Shown here: piece after piece, positions 49,801-58,802 of the stretch
Layout: every line of letters begins with the position of its first letter
How positions within the stretch are numbered: the first letter of the stretch is position 1
Assembly (NCBI RefSeq): GCF_000014865.1
Contig: NC_008576.1
Coordinates: 1,951,501 to 2,015,500, forward strand
From: Magnetococcus marinus MC-1
GTDB lineage: Bacteria > Pseudomonadota > Magnetococcia > Magnetococcales > Magnetococcaceae
Direction: 5' to 3'
Length of the DNA stretch: 64,000 nucleotides
Notes under the pieces: model-generated
Database searches by the model: none
What the model saw: only the letters and a program-made list of their open reading frames with translations
Told to the model about the DNA's origin: nothing
Position numbers and translations under genes: made by a program

Positions 49801-51314
49801 TCTGCCTCACCACTGGCGATGGCGTGCCCCTCGGGCAGCCCTTTGAGGGCCAATTGACGGGCAATACTCTCGGCTAAGGGGTCGAGTAGGCTCTCCTCCT
49901 CCCGCTCTTCATCCTCATCCTCCAGTTCCTCCAGTTCCTCCAGATCCTTCTCCTGTTGGGCAAAGTCATGCCAACCCCCTTGCGGCTCAAAATCGTCATG
50001 ATCATCCGCCGGTGCCCAATCCAACGACACCGTAGGTCTGGCTGGTGTGGCAGGTTTGGCGTCACATTCATAGGGGGGCTGCTCGCCCACCAGATCAGCC
50101 AAGCTCCTTAAAAGGGCATTCTCCGCTGTTGGAGGTGGCTGGTCATGCGCACCACCATGCAGCGTGGCCTCCGCCAAGGCTTGAGAGAGGTTTTGATTTA
50201 ACTGTTCGGTGGGCTCATGCCAAGGCTCATCGTCAAAATGAGGCTCTTGCTGGGTAAGCTCTGGAGAAAACGCCTCAAAACTGGGCTCCTGACGGCCATC
50301 TTCCGCTGCGCTGGTAAAAGGCGCATCCACATCCACCGCCGCCATGGCCGCCATAGCGGCATCCTCATTGCGGGCAGGCTTGCGCAGAATGTGTGCCATC
50401 ACCGGTTTCTTTACGCGGCTATGCATCTCATCCTGAGCATGCTTTTTAAGGCTATTTAACTGCATACGCCGACGTAAACGGCCCAGCTGGGTAAGCAGGC
50501 TGGCCCACTGTAACAGGCGTGCCCACCCATGGCTGAGGCGCTGCCCAACCCGCTCCCCTAACTGGGTAACAGCGCCCGGTATGTCGCGTTCGTCTGCCAA
50601 GGGATCCTCAGCAATATGGCCGCTGTGTACCGGGTTGCTGCCAAGCTCTGCCACATGACCCAAAAGGCGCTCTTTGGCTTGGGATTTTTGATCAACCTGC
50701 TCTTGGTGCATCTCCCGTTCATCCTGCCACAGCGCCCACCTAGCCAGTAGTTGGGTGACGGATAAATGGGTGGTGAGCAGAAAACTAATGATGGCAAGCA
50801 CCACCAATATCCCCACCGACCCCCAAGCGCCAAAGGTGTAGTACATCACCCGGCCTGTCACAATACCCAGCCAACCCCCATGTCCAGCGGGTAGCCCCTC
50901 GTTCAGCGGCAGGGTTGGAAAGACAAGGCTCATCAGGGCGCAGAGCGAGGCAAGAAAAATCGGCAGCGCGATTACGCGATGCCACGGCAGATAAAAGGGC
51001 GGCTGTCGGAACATGCGTAAACCCAAAATGGCCATAAACAGGGGCACCAACAGCGCCGACCAGCCCAGGGTTTGAAACATCACATCGGAAAGATAGGCAC
51101 CCGCTTGCCCGGCTAAATTTTGTGCGGGCATGGGGTTGGTATGGTTAAACGATGGGTCGGCTCGATGATATGAAGCCAGACTTAGAGTAAGAAAAGCCGT
51201 GGCGCACGCCAATACAATGCCCGTTCCCTCACGGTATTGGGCCTCTCTCTTGTCATCCTTGACAGCGTCAGATCCTTTGACGCGATTGCGCTGCTTGCCT
51301 CGCGTAGATGCCAC
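46881..51314 (-). CDS. ftsK: DNA translocase FtsK
   Basis: 1477 residues, starting at GTG 51314, three bases after the rnj stop. Four membrane segments (about 32-215); an unusually long acidic, proline-rich linker (about 215-960) with a tandem 12-residue repeat; the RecA-like motor (about 970-1390) with Walker A [9 protein letters not shown] near residue 1120 and Walker B [11 protein letters not shown] near 1256; and the gamma winged helix (about 1400-1465: [29 protein letters not shown]) that reads KOPS sites. It pumps chromosome termini through the septum and activates XerCD. Typical FtsK proteins are 750-1330 residues, so the linker is at the large end. Confidence 0.96.
   Translation of the reverse strand: [1477 protein letters not shown]
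48579..48650 (-). repeat. Tandem 36-bp duplication in the ftsK linker
   Basis: Two perfect head-to-tail copies (48579-48614 and 48615-48650) encode [12 protein letters not shown] twice. Exact identity suggests a recent in-frame slippage event; being in frame, it only lengthens the disordered linker. Confidence 0.92.
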
Positions 51315-51317
51315 GTC

Positions 51318-52997
51318 CTACATCTCCATCACCATAGGGAGAACCACCGGTCGGCGTCCTAGCCGTTTTTTGAAAAAGCGCCGTAACGCACGTACTGCGA
51401 TATCACTAGCGCCTACCTGTTCATCCTCATTAAAATCCATGCCTTTGGCCCCAATAGCAAGGGCCTGTGCAACCGTTTCGCGCATTTCTTCCAACATCTG
51501 GGGATTTTCATCTTCATGGATCACCCCACGGGTGAGGATTTCTGGCCCCTCCAGCAGTTGCCCGCCATCTTTAGCCACCACCATCACCACCACCACCATG
51601 CCATCCTCGGAAAGATGGCGCCGATCCCGCATCACAATATCACAAATATCGCCAACCCCTTTACCATCCACAAACACCCGGCCATGCTCAACCCGGTCGA
51701 TAATGCTGATATGGTTGGGGGTTAGCTCCACCAGATCACCGTTTTCCATGACCAAAGAGCGCTCCTCAGCTACACCCATTGCCAAGGCCAGTTTGCGATG
51801 CAGGTGTAGATGGCGGGGTTCGCCATGCATTGGAATAAAAAAACGTGGTTTGGTCAGCGCCAGCATGGTTTTTAAATCATCCGCTGGGGCATGACCAGAG
51901 ACGTGAATGTGGGGGTTGTCCTTTTCATGCACAACCTCAACACCCCGCTCATAGAGCAGGTTAATCAAGCTCCAAATCGCCCGCTCATTGCCCGGAATAA
52001 ACTTGGAAGAGAGAATGACCATATCCCCAGCCCCCAAGATAATATCCCGATGCTCTTGGTGGGCAATGCGCATCAAGGAGGAGTTGGGCTCCCCTTGGCT
52101 GCCCGTGCTGATGATGCAAAGCCGATGGCGTTCATGGTTCTTAATGCTTTTGACCGTGACCAGATCATCCCCATCCAGCCGGATAAAACCCAGCTCACGG
52201 GCCACCCCAACATTGGCCTCCATGGAGCGGCCATTGAGCACCACCTTGCGACCATGGGCAATGGCCGAGTCAACAATTTGTTGGATACGATGGATGTTAG
52301 AGCTAAACGTTGCACACACCACCAAACCTTGGGCGCGGGCCATCTGTTCATCCAGGGCGGGGCGCACACTGCTCTCGGACCGAGACGAGCCGCTGCGGTC
52401 CACGTTGGTGGAGTCGGAGAGCAGGGCCAAAACCCCCTCTTCCCCCAACTTGGCAAGGCTGAACAGATCGCTGGTCAAACCGTTGACCGGCGTGTGATCA
52501 AACTTAAAATCACCACTATGCAAAAGGGTACCAATGGGGGTGCGAATGGCCACCGCCGAGGCGTCCACAATGGAGTGGGTAACATGAATAAAGATTAGGT
52601 TAAAAGGACCTACTTGAAAGGCCTCGCGATGGCGTACCTCGCGAATGGTGGCGGTGGAGAGGTCATGCTCCTTAAATTTCATCTTGACCAGCCCCAGGGT
52701 AAAGGCTGTGCCAAAGATGGGGGACTCTAGACGGGGCCACACATAGGGCAGGGCACCAATATGATCTTCGTGCCCATGGGTAAGGATAATGCCCACCACA
52801 TCCTGTTTACGCTCTTCCAACCAGCGAATATCGGGAATAATCACATCCACACCGGGGGTGTCTGGTGAGGGAAAGGTTAAACCGGTATCAAAAACCAGCA
52901 ATTTTCCCTGGCACTCATAGACCATCAGGTTCATGCCGATCTCACCCAGCCCACCTAAGGGTAAAATGCGTACAGATCCTTCAGTGCTGCTTGTCAT
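51318..52997 (-). CDS. rnj: Ribonuclease J
   Basis: 559 residues: metallo-beta-lactamase domain with the zinc motif THGHEDHIGA (about 73-82), SGDFKFDHTPV and SDSTNVDRSG, a beta-CASP domain (CATFSSNIHRIQQI, STGSQGEPNSSL, VSGHAPADDL), and a C-terminal domain. RNase J has both 5'-3' exonuclease and endonuclease activity in mRNA decay and rRNA maturation. Its ATG overlaps the tatC stop (ATGA) and ftsK follows three bases later, so the genes are co-transcribed. Confidence 0.95.
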   Translation of the reverse strand: MTSSTEGSVRILPLGGLGEIGMNLMVYECQGKLLVFDTGLTFPSPDTPGVDVIIPDIRWLEERKQDVVGIILTHGHEDHIGALPYVWPRLESPIFGTAFTLGLVKMKFKEHDLSTATIREVRHREAFQVGPFNLIFIHVTHSIVDASAVAIRTPIGTLLHSGDFKFDHTPVNGLTSDLFSLAKLGEEGVLALLSDSTNVDRSGSSRSESSVRPALDEQMARAQGLVVCATFSSNIHRIQQIVDSAIAHGRKVVLNGRSMEANVGVARELGFIRLDGDDLVTVKSIKNHERHRLCIISTGSQGEPNSSLMRIAHQEHRDIILGAGDMVILSSKFIPGNERAIWSLINLLYERGVEVVHEKDNPHIHVSGHAPADDLKTMLALTKPRFFIPMHGEPRHLHLHRKLALAMGVAEERSLVMENGDLVELTPNHISIIDRVEHGRVFVDGKGVGDICDIVMRDRRHLSEDGMVVVVMVVAKDGGQLLEGPEILTRGVIHEDENPQMLEEMRETVAQALAIGAKGMDFNEDEQVGASDIAVRALRRFFKKRLGRRPVVLPMVMEM

Positions 52998-53809
52998 GCT
53001 TTATGCTCCGGGTGGTCTACATCATCATCATCGACATTATGGTCAGCGGCCCATTGGGCCTCTTCGGCGGCTTCTTGCTCGGCGCGTTTGCGCTCGATGC
53101 CGCGACCAAAAAAGATTGAAATTTCATACATCAACATAATGGGTATGGCCAACATTACCTGGGTAAAGGGGTCTGGCGGGGTTAAAATGGCCGCCGCCAC
53201 AAAGGCCAATACAATATTGTATTTACGTTTGTCTACCAAACCCGCCGTAGAGACAACCCCGGCCTTAATGGCCAACAACAGCCCCACCGGCAGCTCAAAG
53301 GTAATACCAAAGGCAATGATGAGCTTAATCACCAGCGAAAGATACTCCCGCATGGACGGTAGCGCTTCGATGGTAGACGACTGAAACCCCAAGAAAAATT
53401 TAAAAGCCAATGGAAAAACAAAGTAGTAAGCTAGGGTGCCACCCATAAAAAAGAGAACCGGTGTGACAAACAAAAAGGGCAGGATGGCCGAACGCTCATG
53501 TTGGTAAAGCCCCGGCGCAATAAACAGCCACATCTGGGTAAACAGCACCGGCATAGCGAGAAACAGTCCCGCAAAAAAAGAGACCTTGATCTGCGTAAAA
53601 AAGGCTTCATGCAGGGCCGTGTAGATCATCTTTGCCTGGGGGCCCAAAATCTCATGCAGGGGGGCCGCCAAAAACTCAAAAATTTGCTCAGAAAAGCTGT
53701 AGCACAAGATAAAGCCGACAATAATCGCCCCTACCGAGATCATCAATCGGTTGCGTAGCTCAATGAGATGTTCAACCAGCGGGGCTTTTTGTTCAACGTC
53801 CAGGTTCAT
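52994..53809 (-). CDS. tatC: Sec-independent protein translocase TatC
   Basis: 271 residues with six membrane segments. Landmarks: PLVEHLIELRNRL at the N-terminus (signal-peptide contact), FLFVTPVLFFMGGTLAYYFVFPLAFKFF, and FGITFELPVGLLL. TatC recognises twin-arginine signals, such as that of NapA in this window. The C-terminal tail is acidic (DHNVDDDDVDHPE). A 235-bp gap separates it from tatB, unusual for a tat operon. Confidence 0.96.
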   Translation of the reverse strand: MNLDVEQKAPLVEHLIELRNRLMISVGAIIVGFILCYSFSEQIFEFLAAPLHEILGPQAKMIYTALHEAFFTQIKVSFFAGLFLAMPVLFTQMWLFIAPGLYQHERSAILPFLFVTPVLFFMGGTLAYYFVFPLAFKFFLGFQSSTIEALPSMREYLSLVIKLIIAFGITFELPVGLLLAIKAGVVSTAGLVDKRKYNIVLAFVAAAILTPPDPFTQVMLAIPIMLMYEISIFFGRGIERKRAEQEAAEEAQWAADHNVDDDDVDHPEHKA

Positions 53810-54044
53810 GGCCGCTCATGCTCCAGATTTTAAATGGCAATCGGCGCACCCTCGCGAAAAGATGCGCCGTTTATGAAGGGTTGGGGTGGCGTTGCCGTAA
53901 CAGGGGCGCGATGCAACCACCAGCCATGCGTAACGCCACCATGCTATGCCGGGCAAAAAAAACAGACAACGACCACGGCGACAGTCAATCCCACCGGATA
54001 CACAGCCCCAACCCCTACCCTCGTGGGGAAGGCCGGGAACAGGG

Positions 54045-54503
54045 TTAAACAGATTTAGGCGCTTCTGCCGGATGAGCCGTCTCAGCGGCAGGCTTCGGCT
54101 CAGCAGCAGGCTTCGGCTCGGCAGCCGATGCAGGCGAGAGAGCCGCCGTGGTGGGGGGCGGCGGTGCATCATCCCCATCGGCATATTGATAACCGGCGAC
54201 CTCATCTTCATACCAATCATCGGCAGCGGCTTTGCCTTTGCCGCTGGCTTGGGCAACCTGCGGCGGAGGCAGGTCCAGCCGCTCAGAAGCGGCCAGCGGT
54301 GCCGGAGCCGACCCTTGGCTGGGACGATTGCTGTGCTGAATTTCATCCAGATCCACGCTGTCGCGGATATCCTGGGCAAACCGTTGCATCTGGCGTAGGG
54401 CTTTGGCTAAACCACGGGCAACCTCTGGAAGTTTATCCGGCCCGATCACCACCAACGCCACCACCAGGATGATGAAAATCTCACCCCAACCCATACCAAA
54501 CAT
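54045..54503 (-). CDS. tatB: Sec-independent protein translocase TatB
   Basis: 152 residues: N-terminal membrane helix FGMGWGEIFIILVVALVVIGP, the DKLPEVARGLAKALRQ amphipathic helix typical of TatB, then a long Ala/Pro-rich tail with an imperfect AEPKPA repeat near residue 128-142. AAGGA precedes the ATG. Works with TatC in substrate recognition. Confidence 0.94.
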   Translation of the reverse strand: MFGMGWGEIFIILVVALVVIGPDKLPEVARGLAKALRQMQRFAQDIRDSVDLDEIQHSNRPSQGSAPAPLAASERLDLPPPQVAQASGKGKAAADDWYEDEVAGYQYADGDDAPPPPTTAALSPASAAEPKPAAEPKPAAETAHPAEAPKSV

Positions 54504-54569
54504 CGCGTCTATCCTTCAACGCCAGAGGAGCCCGCACCACACAGAGACCAAGTGGTTACCCAATCGTCA

Positions 54570-54779
54570 TTAGGCGTCTTTTTTCTCCGTGGATTCCGCC
54601 GCAGCGGGCTTGCTCACCTCGGGCTCAGCAGGCGCATCATCCTCTGCATTCATCGCTTTTTTAAAGCTCTTTACGCCGCGACCCATGTCGCCCATCACCT
54701 TGGGCAGCTTGCCCGCACCGAAGATAACCAAAACAATCACCAAAATGATGACCATCTCCATGGTACCCAAACCAAACAT
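54570..54779 (-). CDS. tatA: Sec-independent protein translocase TatA
   Basis: 69 residues: membrane helix [37 protein letters not shown] followed by an acidic/alanine tail, the standard TatA form. GGAGG lies eight bases before the ATG. First gene of the reverse run tatA-tatB-tatC-rnj-ftsK. It forms the pore component of the Tat system. Confidence 0.95.
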   Translation of the reverse strand: MFGLGTMEMVIILVIVLVIFGAGKLPKVMGDMGRGVKSFKKAMNAEDDAPAEPEVSKPAAAESTEKKDA

Positions 54780-54905
54780 TCGGCTGCCTCCAAAAGGGTG
54801 AATCTGTGTGGCGGTGCCACGCCATAAAGGTTACATACTCTACCCTACTTTAAACCACAATGCCATGCATCGTGATCCCTTAGGGGGGTTGGGGTGTGAA
54901 ATCAG

Positions 54906-55838
54906 TTACCCCTTTTGTGCTTGAAGCTTTTGTTTCGCCATATCAATGGCCTTTTGCACCTGCGCTTTAACATCCTCAGGGGCAAGGGGGAGTAACTTGT
55001 CCAACCATTTGACAGCAGCCTCGTACGCACCAAGCTGGTAAGAGCCCATACCCAACAGCCACAGGGTGTCCAACTGCTCCGGCTGTTTTTTGTGGATACT
55101 CTCTAATAATTTGATGCCGACCCCCATTTGAGCCCTATCTTCCGTCTCTAATAGAGTGATCGCCATGCCCACCGCAGCATCCACATGATCCGGTTGGCGT
55201 TCCAACACATGTTTGTAGGCATTGATGGCATCCATGGTGCGATCCATATTGCGCAACGAACGTCCGAGCATGAGCCAGCCATCAATATTATCCGGTTCCG
55301 ATTTTAAGCGCTCTTCCAGCCGCGCAACCATGGCACCAATATCGGGGGCCTGCTGGCCCTGCATAGGGCCGCCTTCCTGCTCTTGTGGAGCTTGTTCCGC
55401 CAGAATCTCCCGGTCAGCCGTAGAAAGCAGCTGATAGGCCATGACACTGGATGTACTCACCAACACGATGACCGCAACACCCATGGCGCGGCTAACGCTT
55501 AAATTGGCTTGGGAACGTTGCGCGTCCGACGCTGACTGAGGCGCTGTCTGGGCCGGTTTCTCCAGGGCATCTAGCTTGGTTAAAATCTCACCCAGCTCTT
55601 CTTCCATCCCCTTTCGGTTATTGGCGGCATCGTCTGCGTCCACCAATCCTCCTTGGGTGTCCATCTCCAGTTCTTTAAGCTGGCGCAAGAGAATATCCCG
55701 GCGGTCTTGCAACTCCACCAGGGGGTTGCCCTCTAACCCCACAGGCAGGGGGCGGTTGCCATTGGCCCGAAATAGCGGCACAAACACCATAAAAAGGGCG
55801 ACACTCAAAATGGGAATAATGATTAGCCAGAGGGTCAT
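54906..55838 (-). CDS. ccmI: CcmI/CycH-like cytochrome c maturation TPR protein
   Basis: 310 residues: N-terminal membrane helix (about 3-22), a polar region with LQDRRDILLRQLKELEMDTQGGLVDADD matching the CcmI N-terminus, a second membrane helix (about 117-135), and a periplasmic TPR domain (about 165-300: DGWLMLGRSLRNMDRTMDAINAYKHVLERQPDHVDA). CcmI chaperones apocytochrome c for haem attachment, which the NapB and NapC cytochromes here require. No other ccm gene is adjacent. 126 bp upstream of tatA. Confidence 0.85.
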   Translation of the reverse strand: MTLWLIIIPILSVALFMVFVPLFRANGNRPLPVGLEGNPLVELQDRRDILLRQLKELEMDTQGGLVDADDAANNRKGMEEELGEILTKLDALEKPAQTAPQSASDAQRSQANLSVSRAMGVAVIVLVSTSSVMAYQLLSTADREILAEQAPQEQEGGPMQGQQAPDIGAMVARLEERLKSEPDNIDGWLMLGRSLRNMDRTMDAINAYKHVLERQPDHVDAAVGMAITLLETEDRAQMGVGIKLLESIHKKQPEQLDTLWLLGMGSYQLGAYEAAVKWLDKLLPLAPEDVKAQVQKAIDMAKQKLQAQKG

Positions 55839-56034
55839 ACCATTTCCGTCCTATTAGGCGGTTGTTGATCAAACAAGGCACACTCGTGAGTTTAGCGCAG
55901 ACAATACATGATGGCCTTGAGCTCTATCAACCCGTGCTATGGTGTGCAAAATGTCCATAATGTAGCAGACCTAAACAGGAATGGCGAAGATTGATTGTGC
56001 CTTGTGTGGGAAAAGCGCGTAAAGGGAGAGCGAT

Positions 56035-56862
56035 ATGCCGGAATTACCAGAGGTTGAAACCACCCGCCGGGGTATTGAACCCGCCCTGGTGGGTAAACGC
56101 CTGTGTGGCGTGGTGGTGCGTCAGCCCCAACTGCGCTGGCCCATACCGGTTAAAACCCTGGAAAAAGAGTTGGTGGGGCAGGTGATCCAACAAGTGGCCC
56201 GGCGGGCTAAATATCTTTTATGGCGCTGCCCGCAAGGAACCTTGCTGGTTCACTTGGGCATGTCTGGTTCTTTGCGTATTGTGCCCGAGCATACCCCCCC
56301 CGCCAAACATGACCATGTGGATTGGGTGATGGAAGGCGGGCAGATGGTGCGCTTGCATGATCCCCGGCGTTTTGGCGCGGTAGTGTGGATACCGGTAACC
56401 AGCCCAGAAGAAGAACATCCCCTGCTGGCCAAATTGGGGCCAGAACCCCTGCATCGCAGCCTCAATGGTCGTTACCTCCACCAGGGTTCCCGTGGGCGTC
56501 AACTGGCAGTAAAAAATTATATTATGGATCAAAGCGTGGTGGTGGGGGTCGGCAACATCTACGCCAGCGAGGCGCTGTTTCGCGCCGGCATTGCTCCCGC
56601 TCAAGCCGCAGGTAAAGTGGGCTTAGGACGCTACCGGGCGCTGGCCTGTGCCATTAAAGCGGTGTTGGGGGATTCAATCGAACAGGGTGGGACCACGCTG
56701 CGGGATTTTATTGGCAGTGATGGCAAACCGGGCTACTTTGTACAATCCCTCAATGTCTATGGGCGTGCGGGTAAAGCGTGCCCAAAATGTGGCACCACCA
56801 TAGAAAAACAGGTACTGGGGCAGCGCTCCAGCTATTATTGCCCCCAATGCCAGCGGGCCTAG
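56035..56862 (+). CDS. mutM: Formamidopyrimidine-DNA glycosylase
   Basis: 275 residues starting with the catalytic MPELPEVETTRRGI (Pro2 nucleophile, Glu3). Further landmarks are HLGMSGSLR, HDPRRFGAV, QSVVVGVGNIYASEALF and a C-terminal zinc finger CPKCGTTIEKQVLGQRSSYYCPQC. It removes 8-oxoguanine and formamidopyrimidines in base-excision repair. The last four bases overlap the convergent PilZ gene. Confidence 0.97.
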   Translation: MPELPEVETTRRGIEPALVGKRLCGVVVRQPQLRWPIPVKTLEKELVGQVIQQVARRAKYLLWRCPQGTLLVHLGMSGSLRIVPEHTPPAKHDHVDWVMEGGQMVRLHDPRRFGAVVWIPVTSPEEEHPLLAKLGPEPLHRSLNGRYLHQGSRGRQLAVKNYIMDQSVVVGVGNIYASEALFRAGIAPAQAAGKVGLGRYRALACAIKAVLGDSIEQGGTTLRDFIGSDGKPGYFVQSLNVYGRAGKACPKCGTTIEKQVLGQRSSYYCPQCQRA

Positions 56863-57302
56863 GGGATCACTTTTTTAGCATGATTAAGATTGCCCAAAAT
56901 ATCATAAAGCAGGGTCATGCCCATTTCATGACGATCATGATCGGTCAATAACAAGGCGATGCCCTTATTCATGGTCCGTACAACTTCGCAGTGAAATTTT
57001 AAGGCCTTACCAAGTTTTGGGTGCATGGTAATGGTCCCTATGGTGCCAGGAGCCATATGGGCTGGGGTTGTGGGCAAGCGTACAAAAAGGCCCTCTGCCG
57101 AGATATCTTGGGTTTGACCCGATAGGCTTATACCACCCTTAAAATGCATATCGGCACGAACATTATGGGTAATGCGCAGATGCTTGCGATGGCCACTGTC
57201 TATAGCCGTTTGGTAGGGGGTCGCTTTTTTGATGGGCGAAATGTTGATTTGGAAATCATTGGGTTTAATGGCTGCACTACCCTGCTTGTTTTTGACCGAC
57301 AT
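56859..57302 (-). CDS. PilZ-domain protein (c-di-GMP receptor)
   Basis: About 147 residues from the ATG at 57302, with AAGGGGG six bases upstream; the frame is open to 57416, where the start has no ribosome-binding site. The PilZ signature is present as RKHLR (RxxxR) and DISAEGLF (DxSxxG), the two c-di-GMP contact motifs. No other domain. A single-domain PilZ protein usually acts as an adaptor for motility or surface behaviour. Converges on mutM with a 4-bp overlap. Confidence 0.85.
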   Translation of the reverse strand: MSVKNKQGSAAIKPNDFQINISPIKKATPYQTAIDSGHRKHLRITHNVRADMHFKGGISLSGQTQDISAEGLFVRLPTTPAHMAPGTIGTITMHPKLGKALKFHCEVVRTMNKGIALLLTDHDRHEMGMTLLYDILGNLNHAKKVIP

Positions 57303-57622
57303 CTCAGCCCCCTTTATTCTGCGTGCAAAGGCTTGTTGTCGTGCCGTAAAGCCTATGCGCTCATAATCGCAGAATTCTCCCCAACCTGACAGCATTATTT
57401 TTCTCTGCTGTGACATTTGGTCATGTTTGGGTGTTCTTGGATCTCCAACATGACATAGGGTTTTGACGCTCTTGTCTATGCCGTATTATTTGAAACAATT
57501 TGAAAAGGATATGAAAATAAGCCGGGTATAACCTGGCCTTTGGTTTTTTCTATGGTCAAGGGATGGGGCCTGAGGCTGCCAAACCCCGGGACCGGTTTGA
57601 TACCGGCCCTAGGTGGCTTGGA

Positions 57623-58801
57623 TTAAGGGGAACCGTGGTGGGGTTTTGGCTTGGGAGGGTCCGTGGGCAGTTGCACCGTTAAGCTCTGTTGCTGGCCATC
57701 CCGGACAAGGGTCAGGGTCAGCGTGTCGCCCCAATGGTGCTGGCGTAACAAGCGTACCAAATGATGATTGCTCAGGGTAGCTTGGCCCTCTAATGCGATG
57801 ATGCGATCCTTTGCCTGCATACCCGCCCCCTCAGCAATGCTGTTGGGCATGACCTGAGCAATCTCCACCGGGCCATGGGCGCTCTTGGCGGCCTCCTCTA
57901 ATAAAATACCCAAACGGACCGGCGGGGGTTGTTCCACCCGTTCCATAATGGGTGTGCCCCAAGCGTAGTCGCCGCTATCTGGTTTTATCCCATCGCTGCC
58001 ACTGCTCCAGGGAATCACCGTGGCGATTTGCGTAAGGCCCAGCGCCTTGAGTTGGTGGGGTATACCATAACCAAATTCGATGTGCCCGGTGCCAGCCAAA
58101 CCAATGGCGATGCCGTTGGGATGACGTTGTGCCCAATCATAAAGCCCCTGGGCCATAACGGTATCCCAGGTGGTTTGCGCTTGGATAAAGCTTTCTGCCG
58201 AACCCTTTAGGGGCATTTGTGGATGGTGGGCCGCTAAAATATCCTGCAAATAGTGACGATAAGCTTGGGCCGGGGGGGCTGGTGTGGGAAGCTGCTGGCG
58301 TTGGGTAGGGTCAAGCTTGTCCAACCCTTTTTCCCGTATCTCGGCAATGATGCTGCGCTTGACATTAAGCGCCAACAACGGCAAATGGTGGTCCCGCACA
58401 TAACGCAAAATGGGCAGATACAGCTCAGGCTCCATGCCCCAGGTAAAGTACCATTCGGTTTCATCCAAAAAGGCTTCTTCGCTTAACGCGCCCGCACTCC
58501 AGCGGTCTAAGACCGGCTGTAAATGACGGGGAAACTGCTCCATGCCCACCGCCACCAAACCATGCTTTTGGTGCAGAGCCTGAATCACCTGTAATTGTAC
58601 CCCATGTTGGTGGGGATCATCATGCTGCTCCCCCACTAACACCACCCGCTGCTGGCTAAGCTGTTCCACCAAAGCCCCTTGAGTGAGGGTGTTGCGGCTG
58701 TGCAGCTCCACAATCTCATGGGTCTTAACCGAAACGGGCATGTTGCTCCCCACCAAAAAGGCCAATAAAAGAGCGCCTCCCGCGATCAGGGGTGCGGCCA
58801 T
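57623..58801 (-). CDS. ChaN-like (haem-binding/Tiki superfamily) protein with C-terminal PDZ domain
   Basis: 392 residues. N-terminal hydrophobic segment (about 3-24, signal or anchor). ChaN domain about 45-285: VVLVGEQHDDPHQHGVQLQVI, VAVGMEQFPRHLQPVLDRW, GIAIGLAGTGHIEFGYGIP. PDZ domain about 295-380 (MPNSIAEGAGMQAKDRIIALEGQ). ChaN of Campylobacter is an iron-regulated lipoprotein that binds haem. The PDZ suggests a periplasmic protein-binding role. ATG lies one base after the stop of the preceding HD gene, with GGGAGA upstream, so the two are translationally coupled. Confidence 0.85.
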   Translation of the reverse strand: MAAPLIAGGALLLAFLVGSNMPVSVKTHEIVELHSRNTLTQGALVEQLSQQRVVLVGEQHDDPHQHGVQLQVIQALHQKHGLVAVGMEQFPRHLQPVLDRWSAGALSEEAFLDETEWYFTWGMEPELYLPILRYVRDHHLPLLALNVKRSIIAEIREKGLDKLDPTQRQQLPTPAPPAQAYRHYLQDILAAHHPQMPLKGSAESFIQAQTTWDTVMAQGLYDWAQRHPNGIAIGLAGTGHIEFGYGIPHQLKALGLTQIATVIPWSSGSDGIKPDSGDYAWGTPIMERVEQPPPVRLGILLEEAAKSAHGPVEIAQVMPNSIAEGAGMQAKDRIIALEGQATLSNHHLVRLLRQHHWGDTLTLTLVRDGQQQSLTVQLPTDPPKPKPHHGSP

Positions 58802-58802
58802 G

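Noticed and set aside
53816-53960. CADCH motif on the reverse strand between tatB and tatC, suggesting a small cytochrome c
   Set aside because: One isolated CXXCH in a frame overlapping tatB, with no signal peptide or start. It looks like chance.
57303-57416. N-terminal extension of the PilZ protein to 57416
   Set aside because: No ribosome-binding site at 57416, a strong one before 57302, and the extension is not part of the PilZ fold.
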